DNA from: JBALVT01 sp047612385
GTDB lineage: Bacteria > Pseudomonadota > Gammaproteobacteria > Pseudomonadales > Halieaceae
Assembly: GCA_047612385.1 (NCBI GenBank)
Contig: JBLGAR010000091.1
Span: forward strand, 1 to 18,983
Reading direction: 5' to 3'
DNA: 18,983 bases
In this document: positions 1 through 8,286 of the stretch, in pieces
Position numbering within the stretch: position 1 is the stretch's first letter
How the letters are laid out: each line of letters opens with the position of its first letter
Made by a program: the position numbers and the translations under genes
Notes under the pieces: model-generated
Seen by the model: only the letters and a program-made list of their open reading frames with translations
What the model was told of the DNA's origin: nothing
Database searches by the model: none

Positions 1-1
1 T

Positions 2-1651
2 AATCAGCTTGCCTTAAAAGGTGACAACCAGGGCAGTACGAAGGCCTTTCAACAACACCTCGCAACCTCAACACAAAACCCCCAACTGGTGACTGCTGCG
101 GAACACTTGCAAGCGGGAAAATTGGGCCTTGCTGAACCTCTGGTTAGAAAAGTGCTCAAAGAGCACCCCACTGACGTTTCCGCAATGAGATTGCTGGCAG
201 ATATCGGGATTCAGGTAAGCCGCTATGAAGACGCCAAAAACCTGCTGGAGCGCGCGCTGGAACTCGCACCTGATTTCACCCTGGCGAGAAACAACTACGC
301 GGTTGTGTTGTTTCGGCGCCAGGAGCTCACCGAAGCACTGGAGCAGGTCGACCTATTACTGAAGGAAGACCCCAACAACCCCCGCTACTTGATTCTAAAA
401 GGTTCAGTACTGGTACGCATGGGCACCCACCTGCCTGCCCTGTCAATCTTCGAGAAAATACTTGAAAGTTATCCTCGCCAGGCCGCGGCACAATTAAGCT
501 ATGGGCACACACTAAAAACAGTGGGGCGCGTTGAAGAGTCCATCAGCGCATACAGAAAAGCGATCGAGATTAGCCCCACTATTGGAGAAGCGTACTGGAG
601 CCTGGCCAACCTCAAAACCTTTCGATTTGCTGATGAAGATATCGCGGCCATGCGCGCGGCGATAACCTTAGAAGGTGGCGACGCTGATGACCAAAGCCAC
701 ATTGCCTTTGCACTGGGTAAGGCGCTTGAAGACCGCAGGGAATACAACGAGTCATTCAAATACTACAAACGCGGTAATGCCATTCGCAGGATAGAGCATA
801 TTTTCGACCCCAAAAAAAATATGTTCAATTCAGTAAGACAGATCCACACCTGCACAGCGGGATTTTTTGAACAGCGTGCAGGCCAGGGCTGCCAGGCACC
901 GGATCCGATATTTATTGTGGGCCTACCCAGGGCGGGCTCGACACTATTAGAACAAATACTAGCGAGCCACTCCAGCGTAGAGGGCACCGCTGAACTACCC
1001 GATATAATCGCCATCTCCCGCGAGCTCGGAGGTCGAAAGAAAGATAACCCTGCAACTTTGTATCCTGAGATTCTGGCTGAGCTATCGCCGCAGAAGCTGC
1101 AAAAACTCGGTGAAGACTATCTGGAATCAACCAGAATTCAGCGCAGCGATACACCCTTCTTTATCGATAAAATGCCGAACAACTTTCTTCACATCGGGCT
1201 GATTCATCTGATCCTGCCGCGTGCAAAAATTATCGACGCAAGGCGCCACCCGATGGCCGGCTGCTTTGCCGGATACAAACAACTATTCGCCAAGGGCCAG
1301 ACATTCACCTACGACCTAACAGACGTTGGTCACTACTATCGCAACTACGTGAAGGTCATGGATCACTGGGACGAAGTCCTTCCGGGCCGAGTACTTCGCG
1401 TTCAGTATGAAGATATGGTCGCAGATTCAGACACTCAAATCCGCCGAGTCCTGGAGCACTGTGAACTGCCTTTTGAAGAACAGTGCCTACGCTTCTATGA
1501 AACCGATAGAGCGATTCGAACACCTAGTGCAGAGCAGGTTCGCCAGCCTATTTTTCAGGAGGGTTTGGAACAGTGGCGTCATTACGAAACTCACCTGAAC
1601 CCCTTGAAGAAGGCGCTGGGCCCCTTGCTGAAACGCTACCCTATCGAATAG
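2..1651 (+). CDS. TPR-repeat sulfotransferase family protein (5' end outside window)
   Basis: Predicted transfer of sulfate from PAPS to an unknown acceptor, by a protein joining an N-terminal tetratricopeptide solenoid to a C-terminal sulfotransferase domain. TPR-like helices fill roughly the first 200 residues, including YEDAKNLLERALELAP and VEESISAYRKAIEISP. The 5'-phosphosulfate loop reads PIFIVGLPRAGSTLLEQIL (about 905-960). A second PAPS-contact region follows, with KIIDARRHP, then YYRNYVKVMDHW and VQYEDM. The first possible start in the window is GTG at 89, but the frame is open back to base 2. The extra residues (ALKGDNQGS...FQQHL) look like this family's usual N-terminus, so the gene probably begins upstream. 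selO starts 29 bp after the stop, suggesting co-transcription. No signal peptide can be judged. The fold assignment is secure; the acceptor is unknown. Confidence 0.88.
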   Translation, partial: NQLALKGDNQGSTKAFQQHLATSTQNPQLVTAAEHLQAGKLGLAEPLVRKVLKEHPTDVSAMRLLADIGIQVSRYEDAKNLLERALELAPDFTLARNNYAVVLFRRQELTEALEQVDLLLKEDPNNPRYLILKGSVLVRMGTHLPALSIFEKILESYPRQAAAQLSYGHTLKTVGRVEESISAYRKAIEISPTIGEAYWSLANLKTFRFADEDIAAMRAAITLEGGDADDQSHIAFALGKALEDRREYNESFKYYKRGNAIRRIEHIFDPKKNMFNSVRQIHTCTAGFFEQRAGQGCQAPDPIFIVGLPRAGSTLLEQILASHSSVEGTAELPDIIAISRELGGRKKDNPATLYPEILAELSPQKLQKLGEDYLESTRIQRSDTPFFIDKMPNNFLHIGLIHLILPRAKIIDARRHPMAGCFAGYKQLFAKGQTFTYDLTDVGHYYRNYVKVMDHWDEVLPGRVLRVQYEDMVADSDTQIRRVLEHCELPFEEQCLRFYETDRAIRTPSAEQVRQPIFQEGLEQWRHYETHLNPLKKALGPLLKRYPIE

Positions 1652-1680
1652 TCCAAAACACATCTTTAGAGCAAAAAATT

Positions 1681-3168
1681 ATGCCAGAACAAACCGAATT
1701 AGTTTTCGATAATAGCTACTCACGACTTCCCGAGCGTTTTTTTGCACGCCAGGCGCCCACACCCGTATCCACTCCCGGTGTTGTTAAGATCAATCAAAAG
1801 TTGGCGAATGAACTTGGAGTCGACAAGCAGTGGCTAGAATCGAAAGAGAGTTTGGAGGTTTTCGCGGGTAATAAAATACCCGACGGTGCCGATCCGATCG
1901 CAACAGCCTATGCCGGCCATCAGTTTGGAGGTTGGAATCCACAACTTGGAGATGGCAGAGCCGTGTTGCTGGGAGAACTCATTGCTCCCAGTGGACAGCG
2001 CTTCGACATGCAACTAAAAGGTTCGGGACCAACACCCTGGTCACGAGGAGGCGACGGCAGAGCACCCATCGGGCCCGTGTTGCGAGAGTATATTGTCAGT
2101 GAGGCCATGGCCGTGCTTGGTGTACCCACCACACGCGCGCTCGCTGCAGTCACCACGGGCGAGCAAGTGATGCGGGAGGGTCCGCAACCTGGTGCCGTTC
2201 TTACACGTGTAGCGAAAAGCCATATTCGAATCGGTACCTTCCAGTTTTTCGCCGCACGCAAAGACGAAGAAGCCCTGCAACTTTTGGTGGACCACGTGAT
2301 AGCGCGGCACTATCCAGATGCGGCCAAGATGCCGAATCCTACCCATGCGCTGCTTGATGCGGCAATCAGCGCCCAGGGAAAACTGGTCGCACACTGGCAA
2401 TCGCTGGGTTTTATACACGGCGTGATGAACACCGACAATATTTTGCTGTCCGGTGAAACAGTCGATTACGGCCCCTGTGCTTACATAGACGACTTCCATC
2501 CCGATACCGTGTTTAGCTCGATAGACCACAACGGTCGTTATTCTTACCGCAATCAACCCGCTATCGCGCACTGGAATCTGTCAAACCTGGCCCAGTGCTT
2601 ACTCCCGCTGCTCGACCCGGATGAAGAGCAGGCAATCGCCCTGGCCCAAAAATCCGTAGACGCTTTTCCAGCCCTGTTCGAGCAGGCAAACCAGGACCAA
2701 ATGACTAAAAAACTCGGGCTGAGTGAGTATCGGGCAGGCGACGATAGTCTCATGCAGGACCTGCTGGAGCTGATGGAGCAGGACCGAGCAGATTTCACTC
2801 TCACGTTTCGAAGATTGTCGGATCTTGCCGACGCTAGCTCAGACCCAGTTAGCAGCGTAGCTGAGCTGTACGAATTTTCAGAAAACTTTGCCCCCTGGTT
2901 AGAGCGATGGATAGAGCGTATTGAATCGGACGCTATGAATGCCCAGCAGCGCCAGTCGAGTATGTACCTGGCCAATCCCGTCTTTATTGCGCGTAATCAT
3001 CTGGTTGAAGAAATTATTCAGGCGGCAGTATCCTCAGATAACTTCGAGCCATTTCACCAGTTGAATACGGTTCTGGAGCAGCCCTTTGTGTATCGCCCCG
3101 AATTGGCTCGTTATGCCACACCGCCGGAGCCGAGTGAAGTGGTAAAGCAGACCTTTTGTGGGACTTAA
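1681..3168 (+). CDS. selO: Protein adenylyltransferase SelO (YdiU/UPF0061 family)
   Basis: Pseudokinase-fold enzyme that transfers AMP from ATP to hydroxyl side chains of proteins. The bacterial enzyme is linked to redox homeostasis, including glutaredoxin. The 495-residue product has the family landmarks: YAGHQFGGWNPQLGDGRA (77-94), QLKGSGPTPWSRGGDGRAP (111-129) with K113 and E136 as the ion pair, R176 and R183 as phosphate-contact arginines, and HGVMNTDN (246-253) with D252/N253, then D262 in VDYGP. These positions match my recollection of Pseudomonas syringae SelO numbering. The product ends FCGT, so Cys493 occupies the third-from-last place where eukaryotic SELENOO has selenocysteine. The ATG at 1681 is chosen because upstream in-frame codons overlap the sulfotransferase and lack family character. 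The ribosome site (TTAGAG) is weak. It probably shares a transcript with the sulfotransferase. Confidence 0.95.
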   Translation: MPEQTELVFDNSYSRLPERFFARQAPTPVSTPGVVKINQKLANELGVDKQWLESKESLEVFAGNKIPDGADPIATAYAGHQFGGWNPQLGDGRAVLLGELIAPSGQRFDMQLKGSGPTPWSRGGDGRAPIGPVLREYIVSEAMAVLGVPTTRALAAVTTGEQVMREGPQPGAVLTRVAKSHIRIGTFQFFAARKDEEALQLLVDHVIARHYPDAAKMPNPTHALLDAAISAQGKLVAHWQSLGFIHGVMNTDNILLSGETVDYGPCAYIDDFHPDTVFSSIDHNGRYSYRNQPAIAHWNLSNLAQCLLPLLDPDEEQAIALAQKSVDAFPALFEQANQDQMTKKLGLSEYRAGDDSLMQDLLELMEQDRADFTLTFRRLSDLADASSDPVSSVAELYEFSENFAPWLERWIERIESDAMNAQQRQSSMYLANPVFIARNHLVEEIIQAAVSSDNFEPFHQLNTVLEQPFVYRPELARYATPPEPSEVVKQTFCGT

Positions 3169-3174
3169 CGGAAA

Positions 3175-3192
3175 GCTTGGGGAAACCTAAGC
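3175..3192. terminator. Small hairpin between convergent selO and recQ
   Basis: A seven-pair stem (GCTTGGG with CCTAAGC, one G-T wobble) closes a GAAA tetraloop exactly where selO and recQ converge; it includes the recQ stop codon. There is no T-run on the plus side and only TTTCC on the minus side. It may act as a weak bidirectional terminator or an mRNA 3'-end stabiliser. The structure is visible; the role is inferred. Confidence 0.3.
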
Positions 3193-4986
3193 GGTCGCCA
3201 AATGTTCGTTAATGACTGAAAGAAATGTAGGGCCATACTTTTCTAATTTGCGCTCACCAACCCCGCTAATCTCACTAAACTGAGAAAGATTTTGCGGCAC
3301 CGTAATACACATTTCCTGCAACGCCCGATCGTGGAAAATAACATAGGGCGGCACGCTCTGCTCCTCGGCAAACTCCCTGCGGCATTCGCGCAGCAATTCC
3401 CACAGAGCAACATCGATATCATGAGACAGTGGGGTTTTCGTTTGCTGTCTTGTGGACTTTTTCTTCAAATCTTGACGGAGCTCTATAGATTCCTCACCGC
3501 GTAACAAAGGTCGACACTTTTCCTCGAGGCGCAAAGCGCCAAAGCGTTCAAGGTCTACACTCAGATAGCCCCCTGCCACCAGCTGTCGAAAGACCGAACG
3601 CCACTGATTGTTATCGAGGTCTTTTCCAACGCCATAGGTGGAAAGTTGACCGTGATCAAACTGATTAATTTTTTCAGTTTCCGCACCGCGCAGAATATCC
3701 ACCAGGTGATTCACACCAAAGCGCTGGCCGCTGCGGTAAGCAGCACTTAGAGCCATGCGCGCAGCCTCCGTCCCATCCCAAGTGTTGACGGGCTCCAGGC
3801 AGGTATCACAATTGCCACAGGGCTCTGGCATGACTTCATCAAAATAGTTCAGCAATGCCTGCCGCCTGCAGGTGGTAATCTCGCACAGGCCCAACATGGC
3901 ATTGAGGCGATGTTGTTCAGCACGTTTATGTTCTTCGCTCCCCTCGGAGCCGGCCATCATTTGGCGGAGCTTTATCACGTCTTGCAGGCCATAGATCATC
4001 CACGCATTGGCCGGTTCACCGTCGCGCCCTGCCCTACCTGTTTCCTGGTAGTAAGATTCCACTGTTTTGGGTAGATCAAGATGAGCGACAAAACGCACGT
4101 CGGGTTTATCAATCCCCATACCAAATGCAATCGTGGCCACGACTATAACGCCTTCCTCACGGAGAAAACGGGCCTGATGATCGGCACGAGTAGTGGCATC
4201 GAGACCAGCGTGGTAAGGCAAAGCGTTAAACCCCTGCTCACGCAGCCAATACGCGGTTTCCTCCGTTTTCTTGCGCGACAAACAATAGATAATCCCGGCA
4301 TCAGAGGGATGTTCGTCCTTGAGAAAACTCAACAGTTGAGATTTTGCAGTATGCTTAAGCGCGATTCGATAGCGGATGTTAGGACGATCAAATCCGGCCA
4401 AAAATTGCCGAGCCTCGCCTAGGTCCAAACGATGAATGATTTCCGCACGAGTGCGAGCATCGGCAGTCGCCGTTAAGGCAATGCGGGGTACTTCGGGAAA
4501 CATCTCGTGTAACAGACTAAGACGCAGATAATCCGCCCTGAAGTCATGCCCCCATTGGGATACACAGTGGGCCTCATCAATGGCGAATAGGCAGATTGAC
4601 GCGCGGGACAACAGATTCAGCATGCGCTCCTGATTCAGTCGCTCAGGCGCGATATAGAGCAAGTCCAACTCTCCGGCCAACAGACTATTTTCGATCTGCA
4701 TGACTGACTGATGATCCAAGGTGGAATTCAGAAAGCTGGCATTCACCCCCAGCTGTCGCAATGCACTCACCTGATCTTGCATCAAAGCGATCAACGGAGA
4801 GATGACAACAGCGCAGCCGTCGAGCACCAGCGCCGGAATTTGATAGCAAAGTGACTTACCGCCACCGGTGGGCATAAGAACCAAGGCATCGCCGCCCTCG
4901 AGAACCGTCTGAATAATCTCATCCTGGGGTTCTCGAAAGGACTGGTAACCGAATACGGTCTGAAGAATGTTCTGGGCAGTTTTCAT
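3187..4986 (-). CDS. recQ: ATP-dependent DNA helicase RecQ
   Basis: Superfamily 2 3'-5' DNA helicase acting in RecF-pathway recombination and stalled-fork repair. In the 599-residue product the Walker A motif is TGGGKS (40-45). DEAH is at 137-140, followed by the aromatic-rich loop CVSQWGHDFR, and motif VI is QETGRAGRDG (314-323). The zinc-binding cysteines are C373, C390, C393 and C396, followed by the winged-helix RQC region. A C-terminal HRDC domain covers roughly 520-599 (VPPYVIFHDRALQEM; GVGERKLEKYG). Length matches the family norm of about 600. I prefer the ATG at 4986 over an in-frame TTG at 5016, because MKTAQNILQTVFGYQSFR aligns with known RecQ N-termini. A TATACT box lies only 8 bp before this ATG, so the leader could be very short. 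The gene is divergent from the RIO kinase and convergent with selO. Confidence 0.97.
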   Translation of the reverse strand: MKTAQNILQTVFGYQSFREPQDEIIQTVLEGGDALVLMPTGGGKSLCYQIPALVLDGCAVVISPLIALMQDQVSALRQLGVNASFLNSTLDHQSVMQIENSLLAGELDLLYIAPERLNQERMLNLLSRASICLFAIDEAHCVSQWGHDFRADYLRLSLLHEMFPEVPRIALTATADARTRAEIIHRLDLGEARQFLAGFDRPNIRYRIALKHTAKSQLLSFLKDEHPSDAGIIYCLSRKKTEETAYWLREQGFNALPYHAGLDATTRADHQARFLREEGVIVVATIAFGMGIDKPDVRFVAHLDLPKTVESYYQETGRAGRDGEPANAWMIYGLQDVIKLRQMMAGSEGSEEHKRAEQHRLNAMLGLCEITTCRRQALLNYFDEVMPEPCGNCDTCLEPVNTWDGTEAARMALSAAYRSGQRFGVNHLVDILRGAETEKINQFDHGQLSTYGVGKDLDNNQWRSVFRQLVAGGYLSVDLERFGALRLEEKCRPLLRGEESIELRQDLKKKSTRQQTKTPLSHDIDVALWELLRECRREFAEEQSVPPYVIFHDRALQEMCITVPQNLSQFSEISGVGERKLEKYGPTFLSVINEHLATA

Positions 4987-5117
4987 CGGGCCGCAGTATA
5001 ACCCAAGCAAGGTCAATCACCCGCCATCAAATGAGGCGTGTTATCATCGCGCGCTGATAGGATCAGTGAGCGGCTCAACAAAGTCGATACCAGCCCACTA
5101 ACAAGTTGAGATTTACG

Positions 5118-5978
5118 ATGAAGTTCCCAAAACGACTTCTGCCTCTGATTGAAGATGGCCTGATAGACGATGTGGTAAGCCAGCTGATGAGCGGCAAGGA
5201 AGCTACTGTCTACACAGTTCGCTGTGGCTCCGAAATCCGCTGCGCCAAAGTCTATAAAGAGGCGAACAAACGCAGCTTTAAAAAAGCCGTGCAGTACCAG
5301 GAGGGCCGCAAGGTCCGCAACAGCCGCCGCGCCAGAGCCATGGAAAAGGGCTCAAAATTCGGCCGCAAACAGCAAGAGGAAGCCTGGCAGAATGCAGAGG
5401 TAGATGCACTGTATCGAGTGGCCGCCGCCGGCGTCCGGGTACCCAAGCCCTACGGCTGCTTCGATGGCGTTCTGCTGATGGAGCTGGTCACGAACGATGA
5501 AGGCCAAGTAGCACCCAGACTCAGCGAAGTCTCAATGACAGCCGAGCAAGCCATCGAAGATCACGCAATCGTCATGCAAGATGTGGTGCGCATGCTATGC
5601 GCCGGCATCGTCCACGGGGACCTGTCAGAATTCAACGTCCTGGTGGACGATTACGGCCCGGTGATCATCGACCTACCTCAAGCGGTCGATGCCGCAGCTA
5701 ACAACAATGCGGAAGCTATGTTGGAGCGCGACGTTAACAAAATGCGCGACTACTACGGATTGTTCGCCCCGGAACTTCTGAAAACGAATTACGCGAAGGA
5801 GATCTGGGAGCACTACGAAGAAGGTGATCTCCATCCGGATATCGAGCTGACGGGGTATTACGAAGAAGACACCCACGAGGCAAACGTCGATTCGGTACTA
5901 GAAGAGATTAAAGCCGCTTTCGCCGAAGAACAGGAACGAATAGAACGAATCAAAAGCGCCGACGAAGATGACGAATAG
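5118..5978 (+). CDS. RIO1-family serine/threonine protein kinase
   Basis: Atypical protein kinase of the RIO1 type. In archaea and eukaryotes these act in small-subunit ribosome maturation; the bacterial substrate is not established. In the 286-residue product the flexible-loop motif is SGKEATVY (25-32) and the ATP-binding lysine is K44 in CAKVYKE. A long basic segment follows (about 50-84, many Arg/Lys). The catalytic loop is HGDLSEFN (166-173), and the metal-binding aspartate is D185 in IIDLPQAV, the RIO form of DFG. The tail (about 236-286) is strongly acidic and ends DEDDE. The ATG at 5118 gives the usual MKFPKRLLPLIEDGLIDDV start; an in-frame TTG at 5106 adds only four residues. It is divergent from recQ over 131 bp. 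A TG-n-TAGGAT extended -10-like box is at 5055-5063. Confidence 0.93.
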   Translation: MKFPKRLLPLIEDGLIDDVVSQLMSGKEATVYTVRCGSEIRCAKVYKEANKRSFKKAVQYQEGRKVRNSRRARAMEKGSKFGRKQQEEAWQNAEVDALYRVAAAGVRVPKPYGCFDGVLLMELVTNDEGQVAPRLSEVSMTAEQAIEDHAIVMQDVVRMLCAGIVHGDLSEFNVLVDDYGPVIIDLPQAVDAAANNNAEAMLERDVNKMRDYYGLFAPELLKTNYAKEIWEHYEEGDLHPDIELTGYYEEDTHEANVDSVLEEIKAAFAEEQERIERIKSADEDDE

Positions 5979-6049
5979 CCCGATAGCCGAGCCAAACAAT
6001 ACGACCCGATAAGACTAAGCCAAAAGAATGCGACTCTTGCAGGGCGTGA

Positions 6050-6129
6050 GGCGAAACCTCCCGGTGTGATTGCCTCACAAGGGCGTAAACCTTCAACCGA
6101 GTGAGGCAATCACACTGGGGAATTTCGCC
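6050..6129. repeat. Long imperfect inverted repeat (REP/MITE-like) upstream of ppnP
   Basis: Two 29-bp arms (6050-6078 and 6101-6129) are inverted copies. The inner 15 bp (GTGTGATTGCCTCAC against GTGAGGCAATCACAC) match perfectly. A bulge with two C/A mismatches and two G-T wobbles separates these from an outer perfect 7 bp (GGCGAAA / TTTCGCC). The 22-nt loop contains its own AAGG...CCTT mini-stem. An outer pair GACTCTT (6032-6038) / AAGAGTC (6143-6149) nests around it, and GGTTTCGCC recurs at 6170-6178. No gene is present from 5979 to 6232. The element could be a dispersed palindromic repeat, an mRNA stabiliser for the upstream kinase, or a terminator without a T-run. Confidence 0.75.
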
Positions 6130-6232
6130 GGATCAAAAACCTAAGAGTCTTGATAAATTAAAACCAGAAGGTTTCGCCAGATTCAAACGGCCAAACTCAC
6201 AGACAAAACCAACCGAAAAAGGACAAAAACCC

Positions 6233-6514
6233 GTGCTAACCGTAAACGAATACTTTGAAGGCAACGTAAAATCCATCGCATTTGACGGCGGCGACCTCCC
6301 AGCCAGTGTAGGGGTCATGTCCCCGGGAGAGTACACCTTCGACACCAGCCAAAAAGAATATATGAGCGTAATCAGCGGAGAACTCGTGGTAAAACTCCCC
6401 CACAGCGAAGAATGGAAAAGCTACCTGAGCGGCGAGTCATTTACCGTAGAGGCCAATCAGAGCTTCGATTTAAAGGTCCCAGCCGAAACCGCCTACCTGT
6501 GCAAATATGAGTAA
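6233..6514 (+). CDS. ppnP: Pyrimidine/purine nucleoside phosphorylase PpnP
   Basis: Small cupin-fold enzyme of the YaiE/PpnP (DUF1255) family. It phosphorolyses diverse nucleosides (uridine, adenosine, guanosine, cytidine and others) to free base and ribose-1-phosphate in the cytoplasm. The 93-residue product carries the family pattern NEYFEGNVKSIAF near the N-terminus, GVMSPGEYTFDTSQKE with the following VISGELVVKLP, and a C-terminal FDLKVPAETAYLCKY. Length matches the family (about 94). The frame is open upstream to 6101, but residues before LTVNEYF do not resemble the family. GTG at 6233 is chosen because AAGGA (6219-6223) sits nine bases before it. It stands alone between the inverted repeat and ybiT; no clear promoter was recognised. 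Confidence 0.93.
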   Translation: MLTVNEYFEGNVKSIAFDGGDLPASVGVMSPGEYTFDTSQKEYMSVISGELVVKLPHSEEWKSYLSGESFTVEANQSFDLKVPAETAYLCKYE

Positions 6515-6602
6515 ACGGTAGTCGGCAGAGAGCCTGGCAAAAAAAAACTCCGCGTGCGAGGCTCAAGCCGCTCATTTCTGTACATTTTTCAACCAATATC
6601 GC

Positions 6603-6631
6603 TCGACTATCAAGCCGATAGCCCCTATAGT
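6603..6631 (+). promoter_or_regulatory. Candidate sigma-70 promoter for ybiT
   Basis: TCGACT (6603-6608) and TATAGT (6626-6631) are separated by 17 bp, giving 4/6 and 5/6 matches to TTGACA and TATAAT. The predicted start site falls about 40 bases before the ybiT start codon. This is found by eye only. Confidence 0.4.
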
Positions 6632-6675
6632 ACGCCCCCTTTGAAAACCCACTAAATTCCGAGAACTATAAACCT

Positions 6676-8286
6676 TTGATTTCTACCGCAAACATTACGA
6701 TGCAGTTCGGCGCAAAGCCCCTGTTTGAAGACATATCTGTCAAATTCAGCGACGGCAACCGCTATGGGCTCATCGGTGCCAACGGTTGTGGCAAATCGAC
6801 CTTTATGAAAATACTGGACGGTTCCTTAGTGCCCAGCGCCGGCAATGTATCCATCACGCCCAACGAGCGCCTCGGCAAGCTGCACCAGGATCAGTTTGCC
6901 TTTGAAGAATTCACGGTCGTCGACACCGTCATTATGGGGCACGCCAAGCTGTGGGAAATAAAGCAGGAACGCGAACGAATATACTCCCTCCCGGAAATGT
7001 CAGAAGAAGAGGGCATGAAGGTCGCCGACCTCGAAATTGAGTTTGCGGAGCTCGACGGCTACAGCGCGGAAAGCCGTGCAGAAGAAATCTTGATGGGCGC
7101 AGGTATCGAGCAATCGCTGCACTACGGCCCGATGAGCGAAGTGGCGCCGGGTTGGAAGCTGCGAGTGCTGCTGGCACAGGCCCTGTTTTCCGATCCCGAT
7201 ATCTTGCTGCTGGACGAACCGACAAACAACCTGGACATCAACACTATCCGCTGGCTGGAAGGCGTTCTCAACGAGCGCAAGAGCACTATGATTATTATTT
7301 CTCACGACCGCCACTTCCTGAATGCGGTGTGCACGCACATGGCAGATATCGATTACGGTGAGCTGCGCGTTTATCCAGGCACCTACGATGACTTTATGAT
7401 CGCCTCGACTGCCGTTCGCGAGCGCCAGCAATCAGTAAATGCCAAGAAGAAAACTCAGATAGCAGAACTGCAGCAGTTTGTAAGCAGATTCTCTGCTAAT
7501 GCCTCGAAAGCCAAACAGGCAACGTCTCGAGCGAAGAAAATTGAAAAAATAACTTTGGAGGACATCAAGCCCTCCAGCCGTGTTAGCCCCTTTATCCGTT
7601 TTAAGCAGGAAAAAAAGCTACACCGGCAGGCAGTCACCCTGGAAGATTTCGGTCACGGTTTTGAAAATGAGCCACTATTTAGCAAGGCAAGCCTCATGCT
7701 CGAGGCGGGAACGAAGCTGGCGGTAATCGGAGAAAATGGAGCCGGTAAAACCACCTTTCTTCGCTGCCTACTCAATGACCTGAAAGCGCAAAGCGGGAAA
7801 ATAAAGTGGGCAGAAAATGCCAGTTTGTCGTATTGCCCCCAGGACAGTACCGGCGATTTCAATTGTGAACTCAACCTGTTCGACTGGATGAGCCAGTGGC
7901 GCAAAGCTAGCCATGACGATCAGATTGTGCGAGCGACACTTGGCCGACTGCTATTCTCCTCCCACGATTTCGAGAAGAAAGTGAAGGTCTGCTCAGGCGG
8001 CGAAAAAAATCGTTTGTTGTTCGGCAAACTGATGATGCAGGACACTAACGTCCTGCTGATGGATGAGCCGACGAACCACCTGGACATGGAGAGCATTGAA
8101 GCCCTCAACATGGCCCTGGAGCACTACGATGGCACTTTGATTTTTGTCAGTCACGATCGGGAATTTGTCTCTTCCCTGGCAACCCGAGTCATTGAGATTA
8201 AAGACCAGCAGCTCATTGATTTTCAAGGCAGCTACGAAGAGTATCTTGCCAGCCAGGAAGAGAAAGCCCAATTAGCCAACGCATAA
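6676..8286 (+). CDS. ybiT: ABC-F family ATPase YbiT
   Basis: Soluble ABC-F protein with two ATPase cassettes and no membrane segments. ABC-F proteins act at the ribosomal E site during translation. The 536-residue product is very close to E. coli YbiT as I recall it. Cassette 1 has Walker A GANGCGKST (34-42), a non-canonical signature region SEVAPGWKLRVLLAQAL and Walker B ILLLDEPTNNLD. The interdomain linker is rich in Lys/Arg (NAKKKTQIAELQQFVSRFS, then SKAKQATSRAKKIEK). Cassette 2 has GENGAGKTT, CSGGEKNRLLFGKL and LLMDEPTNHLD. The start is TTG at 6676: ISTANITMQFG aligns with the E. coli N-terminus and no ATG fits before the conserved region. The ribosome site is weak (GAGAA at 6661-6665). 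The rare start suggests modest translation. It converges on msrA. Confidence 0.95.
   Translation: MISTANITMQFGAKPLFEDISVKFSDGNRYGLIGANGCGKSTFMKILDGSLVPSAGNVSITPNERLGKLHQDQFAFEEFTVVDTVIMGHAKLWEIKQERERIYSLPEMSEEEGMKVADLEIEFAELDGYSAESRAEEILMGAGIEQSLHYGPMSEVAPGWKLRVLLAQALFSDPDILLLDEPTNNLDINTIRWLEGVLNERKSTMIIISHDRHFLNAVCTHMADIDYGELRVYPGTYDDFMIASTAVRERQQSVNAKKKTQIAELQQFVSRFSANASKAKQATSRAKKIEKITLEDIKPSSRVSPFIRFKQEKKLHRQAVTLEDFGHGFENEPLFSKASLMLEAGTKLAVIGENGAGKTTFLRCLLNDLKAQSGKIKWAENASLSYCPQDSTGDFNCELNLFDWMSQWRKASHDDQIVRATLGRLLFSSHDFEKKVKVCSGGEKNRLLFGKLMMQDTNVLLMDEPTNHLDMESIEALNMALEHYDGTLIFVSHDREFVSSLATRVIEIKDQQLIDFQGSYEEYLASQEEKAQLANA

Noticed and set aside
2041..2571. 176-codon minus-strand frame antisense to selO
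   Set aside because: It overlaps catalytic motifs of selO and shows no protein family character.
3187..5978. Defence island built around RecQ and the RIO kinase
   Set aside because: Both look like ordinary chromosomal orthologues, are divergently transcribed, and no nuclease, methylase or known defence partner is nearby.
6065..6079. CRP-binding site in the inverted repeat
   Set aside because: The half-sites are five, not six, bases apart, and the symmetry is explained by the larger repeat.
6101..6232. N-terminal extension of ppnP starting at GTG 6101
   Set aside because: It would begin inside the inverted repeat, lacks family similarity, and the ribosome site AAGGA supports the start at 6233.
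7000..7431. 143-codon minus-strand frame antisense to ybiT
   Set aside because: Shadow of the strongly conserved first ATPase cassette.
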